From the NCBI RefSeq assembly GCF_003946165.1, contig NZ_RHOI01000013.1:1-64000 (forward strand): DNA of 64,000 nt, read 5' to 3'. The stretch is from Lacticaseibacillus baoqingensis. Lineage in GTDB: Bacteria > Bacillota > Bacilli > Lactobacillales > Lactobacillaceae. Numbering within the stretch: position 1 is the stretch's first letter; the number at the start of each line of letters is the position of its first letter. The translations under genes were made by a program, and so were the position numbers. The notes below the pieces were generated by a model. That model was not told the DNA's origin, did not search any database, and saw only the letters and a program-made list of their open reading frames with translations. Of the stretch, positions 62,017-64,000 are shown one piece after another.

Positions 62017-62365
62017 ATTATTTGAACCAGCAATGTGCTGCTCGACTGGGGTTTGTGGTCCGTCCGTTGATCAAAATCTCTTAATGATCACGTCTGCCTT
62101 TGATGCTTTACAAGGTGTTAAAACGATTGAAGCTGACCGTTACAATTTAAGTAATAATCCTGATGTTTTTAGTGAACGAGCCGATATTTTAGCGGCCATC
62201 AAGGATGATGCTGACGCTGTTTTACCGATCACCGTGGTTGACGGCCAGATCGTTAAAACGGGCGCGTACCCAACGATCGATGAATTATCTGACTATACTG
62301 GGCTAGTTTTCGTGCCAGCTGAGCAAACAGGCGGTTGCTGTGGCGGTGATGGTGGCTGTTGCTAA
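62003..62365 (+). CDS. arsD: Arsenite metallochaperone ArsD
   Basis: A 120-residue chaperone that passes As(III)/Sb(III) to ArsA. The essential triad Cys12-Cys13-Cys18 is in PAMCCSTGVCGPS, and two vicinal pairs, Cys112-113 and Cys119-120, are at the C-terminus (GGCCGGDGGCC). The thioredoxin-like fold body has ITVVDGQIVKTGAYPT. It is coupled to arsR and followed by arsA. Confidence 0.95.
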   Translation: MKKIELFEPAMCCSTGVCGPSVDQNLLMITSAFDALQGVKTIEADRYNLSNNPDVFSERADILAAIKDDADAVLPITVVDGQIVKTGAYPTIDELSDYTGLVFVPAEQTGGCCGGDGGCC

Positions 62366-62402
62366 ATTTTACTAAAGGTAAGAGATGGCGCGGCCATTTC
62401 TT

Positions 62403-62430
62403 TTGAATTATATATAGATAAATATCTATG
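62403..62430 (+). promoter_or_regulatory. Operator-like dyad before arsA
   Basis: ATAGA-N6-TCTAT at 62414-62429, the same form as the two dyads before arsR. In this copy the arms extend to ATAGAT/ATCTAT. A TTGAAT (62403-62408) suggests an internal promoter, but a convincing -10 is lacking. Confidence 0.55.
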
Positions 62431-62448
62431 TGACTGAGGAGGATATCA

Positions 62449-64000
62449 ATGCAGGACTATCAACCACAAAACGCTAATTTAACTCATTATTTGTTTTTTA
62501 CCGGTAAAGGTGGCGTTGGTAAAACAACGACGGCCAGTGCAACCGCCATTAATTTGGCTGATGCTGGTAATCAAGTGATGCTCGTTTCAACTGACCCAGC
62601 TAGTAATTTACAGGATGTTTTCAATACAGCATTAACCAATAAACCGCAAGCAATCAATGGTGTATCAGGGTTGTTTGCCGCCAATTTTGATCCTGTGACC
62701 GCAGCTGGTGAGTATCGGGAAAGTGTTGTTGGCCCTTATCGCGGCGTATTGCCGGATGCTGCTGTTAAAAATATGGAAGAACAGCTATCCGGTTCCTGTA
62801 CGGTCGAGATCGCGGCATTCAATGAATTTGCCAACTTTTTAACTGATCCGGCGGTTGACCAGCGCTTTGATTATATTATTTTTGACACGGCGCCAACTGG
62901 TCATGCCTTGCGCATGCTACAGCTACCGTCAGCGTGGAATAATTATTTAGATGAAAATGATCGCGGTGCTTCTTGCTTAGGCCAATTAGCCGGTATGGGT
63001 GATAAAAAAGCAATTTATGCAAAAGCGGTAGCAACGTTAAGCAATGGGGACTTGACCACATTAATGTTGGTGACGCGGCCACAAAAAGCCTCATTACTTG
63101 AAGCAGCACGAGCAGCACAAGAACTAGCCGCGATCGGCATGACTAATCAGCAGTTGATCATTAATGGCACGCTTAAAACACCGACGGATCACGCTTCGCA
63201 GGCTATTTTTGCGCAACAACAGGCTGATCTACAACAAATGCCGGCTGTATTAAAAAAATTTGCTCAGTATGAAGTGCCGTTACGCGCCTACAACGTTACC
63301 GGCTTAAATAAATTACACCTGGTGTTACAGGCAACACAACCCGCATTAGCTACCTATCCGCCGCTGACCAATAACTATCCCAACTTAGATACGATCGTTG
63401 CTGATCTGATCAAGACGGATAAAAAGATTATTTTTACCATGGGCAAAGGGGGCGTCGGTAAAACAACGGTTGCGGTGCAGATCACGCAGAAATTAGTGGC
63501 CCAACATAAAACCGTTCATCTAGCCACCACTGATCCGGCCGATCATCTAGATTTCTTTAAAACAGCTGATCCGGCAGTTACGATCAGCCATATTGACGAG
63601 CAGCAGGTATTGAAAGATTATCAAGCTGAAGTACTGGCAACGGCTCGCCAAACCATGAAAGCGGCTGACGTTGATTATGTCGCCGAAGATCTCCGTTCAC
63701 CATGTACGCAAGAAATTGCGGTTTTCCGCGCTTTTGCTAATATTGTGGCGCAAAACGACAGTGACGTGGTGGTGATCGATACGGCGCCAACTGGGCACAC
63801 GTTGTTACTATTAGATTCCACTCAAAGCTATGCACAGGAAGTTAAGCGCACAGCCGGTGACGTGCCACAAGCAATTATTGATCTATTGCCACGGTTGCAA
63901 GATCCCCAACAAACCGAGATCGTGATGGTGACTTTACCGGAAACAACGCCAGTCTACGAATCAATGCGGCTCAATGAAGATTTAAACCGGGCGCAAATTG
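62449..64000 (+). CDS. arsA: Arsenite-transporting ATPase ArsA (partial)
   Basis: At least 517 codons, cut by the window edge. ArsA is the ATPase subunit driving ArsB-mediated efflux of As(III)/Sb(III). Both halves are present: P-loop 1 TGKGGVGKTTT (about 18-28) with SGSCTVEIAAF, and P-loop 2 GKGGVGKTT (about 331-340) with SPCTQEIAVF, whose cysteines belong to the metalloid site. DTAPTGH occurs in each half. GAGGAGG precedes the ATG. An arsB gene would be expected to the right. Confidence 0.95.
   Translation, partial: MQDYQPQNANLTHYLFFTGKGGVGKTTTASATAINLADAGNQVMLVSTDPASNLQDVFNTALTNKPQAINGVSGLFAANFDPVTAAGEYRESVVGPYRGVLPDAAVKNMEEQLSGSCTVEIAAFNEFANFLTDPAVDQRFDYIIFDTAPTGHALRMLQLPSAWNNYLDENDRGASCLGQLAGMGDKKAIYAKAVATLSNGDLTTLMLVTRPQKASLLEAARAAQELAAIGMTNQQLIINGTLKTPTDHASQAIFAQQQADLQQMPAVLKKFAQYEVPLRAYNVTGLNKLHLVLQATQPALATYPPLTNNYPNLDTIVADLIKTDKKIIFTMGKGGVGKTTVAVQITQKLVAQHKTVHLATTDPADHLDFFKTADPAVTISHIDEQQVLKDYQAEVLATARQTMKAADVDYVAEDLRSPCTQEIAVFRAFANIVAQNDSDVVVIDTAPTGHTLLLLDSTQSYAQEVKRTAGDVPQAIIDLLPRLQDPQQTEIVMVTLPETTPVYESMRLNEDLNRAQI

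Overview
This window is chromosomal DNA of a low-G+C-lineage Gram-positive bacterium (Bacillota), most likely a lactic acid bacterium of the Lactobacillaceae and, within that, a comparatively GC-rich member near Lacticaseibacillus. The reasons are the gene order (xerD-ribT-scpA-scpB-rluB, fer/HTH/recQ/LysM/cmk/rpsA/der/hup, degV-SGNH-ypmS-msrA-yozE), a dihydrofolate reductase close to the L. casei enzyme as I remember it, strong Shine-Dalgarno sites, many GTG and TTG starts, a CtsR-type heat-shock box and a fructose PTS. The species assignment is inference. I saw no rRNA, tRNA, CRISPR array or replication origin.

Layout. 1-6.7 kb: a GNAT gene, an internally duplicated GNAT gene, the leftward fructose operon fruR-fruK-fruA, and a divergent MupG-like (DUF871) hydrolase. 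6.8-23.7 kb: obgE, an OatA-like O-acetyltransferase, rnz with an overlapping short-chain dehydrogenase and a LapA-domain protein, CtsR-controlled clpB, rpmF, a DUF1836 regulator, a lipoprotein, dnaE, and the glycolytic pair pfkA-pyk. 23.7-29.4 kb: UPF0756, cvfB, xerD, ribT, scpA-scpB-rluB, then an FMN riboswitch and the riboflavin transporter ribU. 29.5-38.4 kb: ferredoxin, divergent from an HTH protein and RecQ-type helicase, then LysM protein, cmk, rpsA, der, hup and a TPR protein. 38.4-50.5 kb: cca, an ABC-F ATPase, thyA-folA, haemolysin-III family protein, degV, SGNH hydrolase-ypmS-msrA, a non-coding 119-bp tandem repeat, yozE-ctpA and a glycerol-dehydrogenase-like enzyme.

From 50.6 kb the window becomes accessory. 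It holds a metal P1B-ATPase followed by a tiny coupled ORF, then a Nudix hydrolase overlapping a PLD-nuclease/helicase/DUF3427 protein behind a promoter buried in a nested palindrome, then an Mrr-type restriction endonuclease. After a gene-poor stretch with IS-like remnants come a DUF262/HNH (GmrSD-like) gene coupled by ATGA to a decayed partner, a truncated 12-codon gene, and an arsenic operon arsR-arsD-arsA that runs off the right edge. The DNA from about 57.3 to 61.6 kb is visibly more A/T-rich than the core.

The core genes serve fructose entry and glycolysis, cell-wall modification, chromosome segregation, replication, translation and folate/nucleotide synthesis. The accessory end looks like a defence-plus-metal-resistance island. 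The least explained items are the Nudix/PLD-helicase/Mrr cluster with its palindromic promoter, the DUF262 locus with its decayed partner, the intergenic tandem repeat between msrA and yozE, and the three ATAGA-N6-TCTAT dyads in the ars region.
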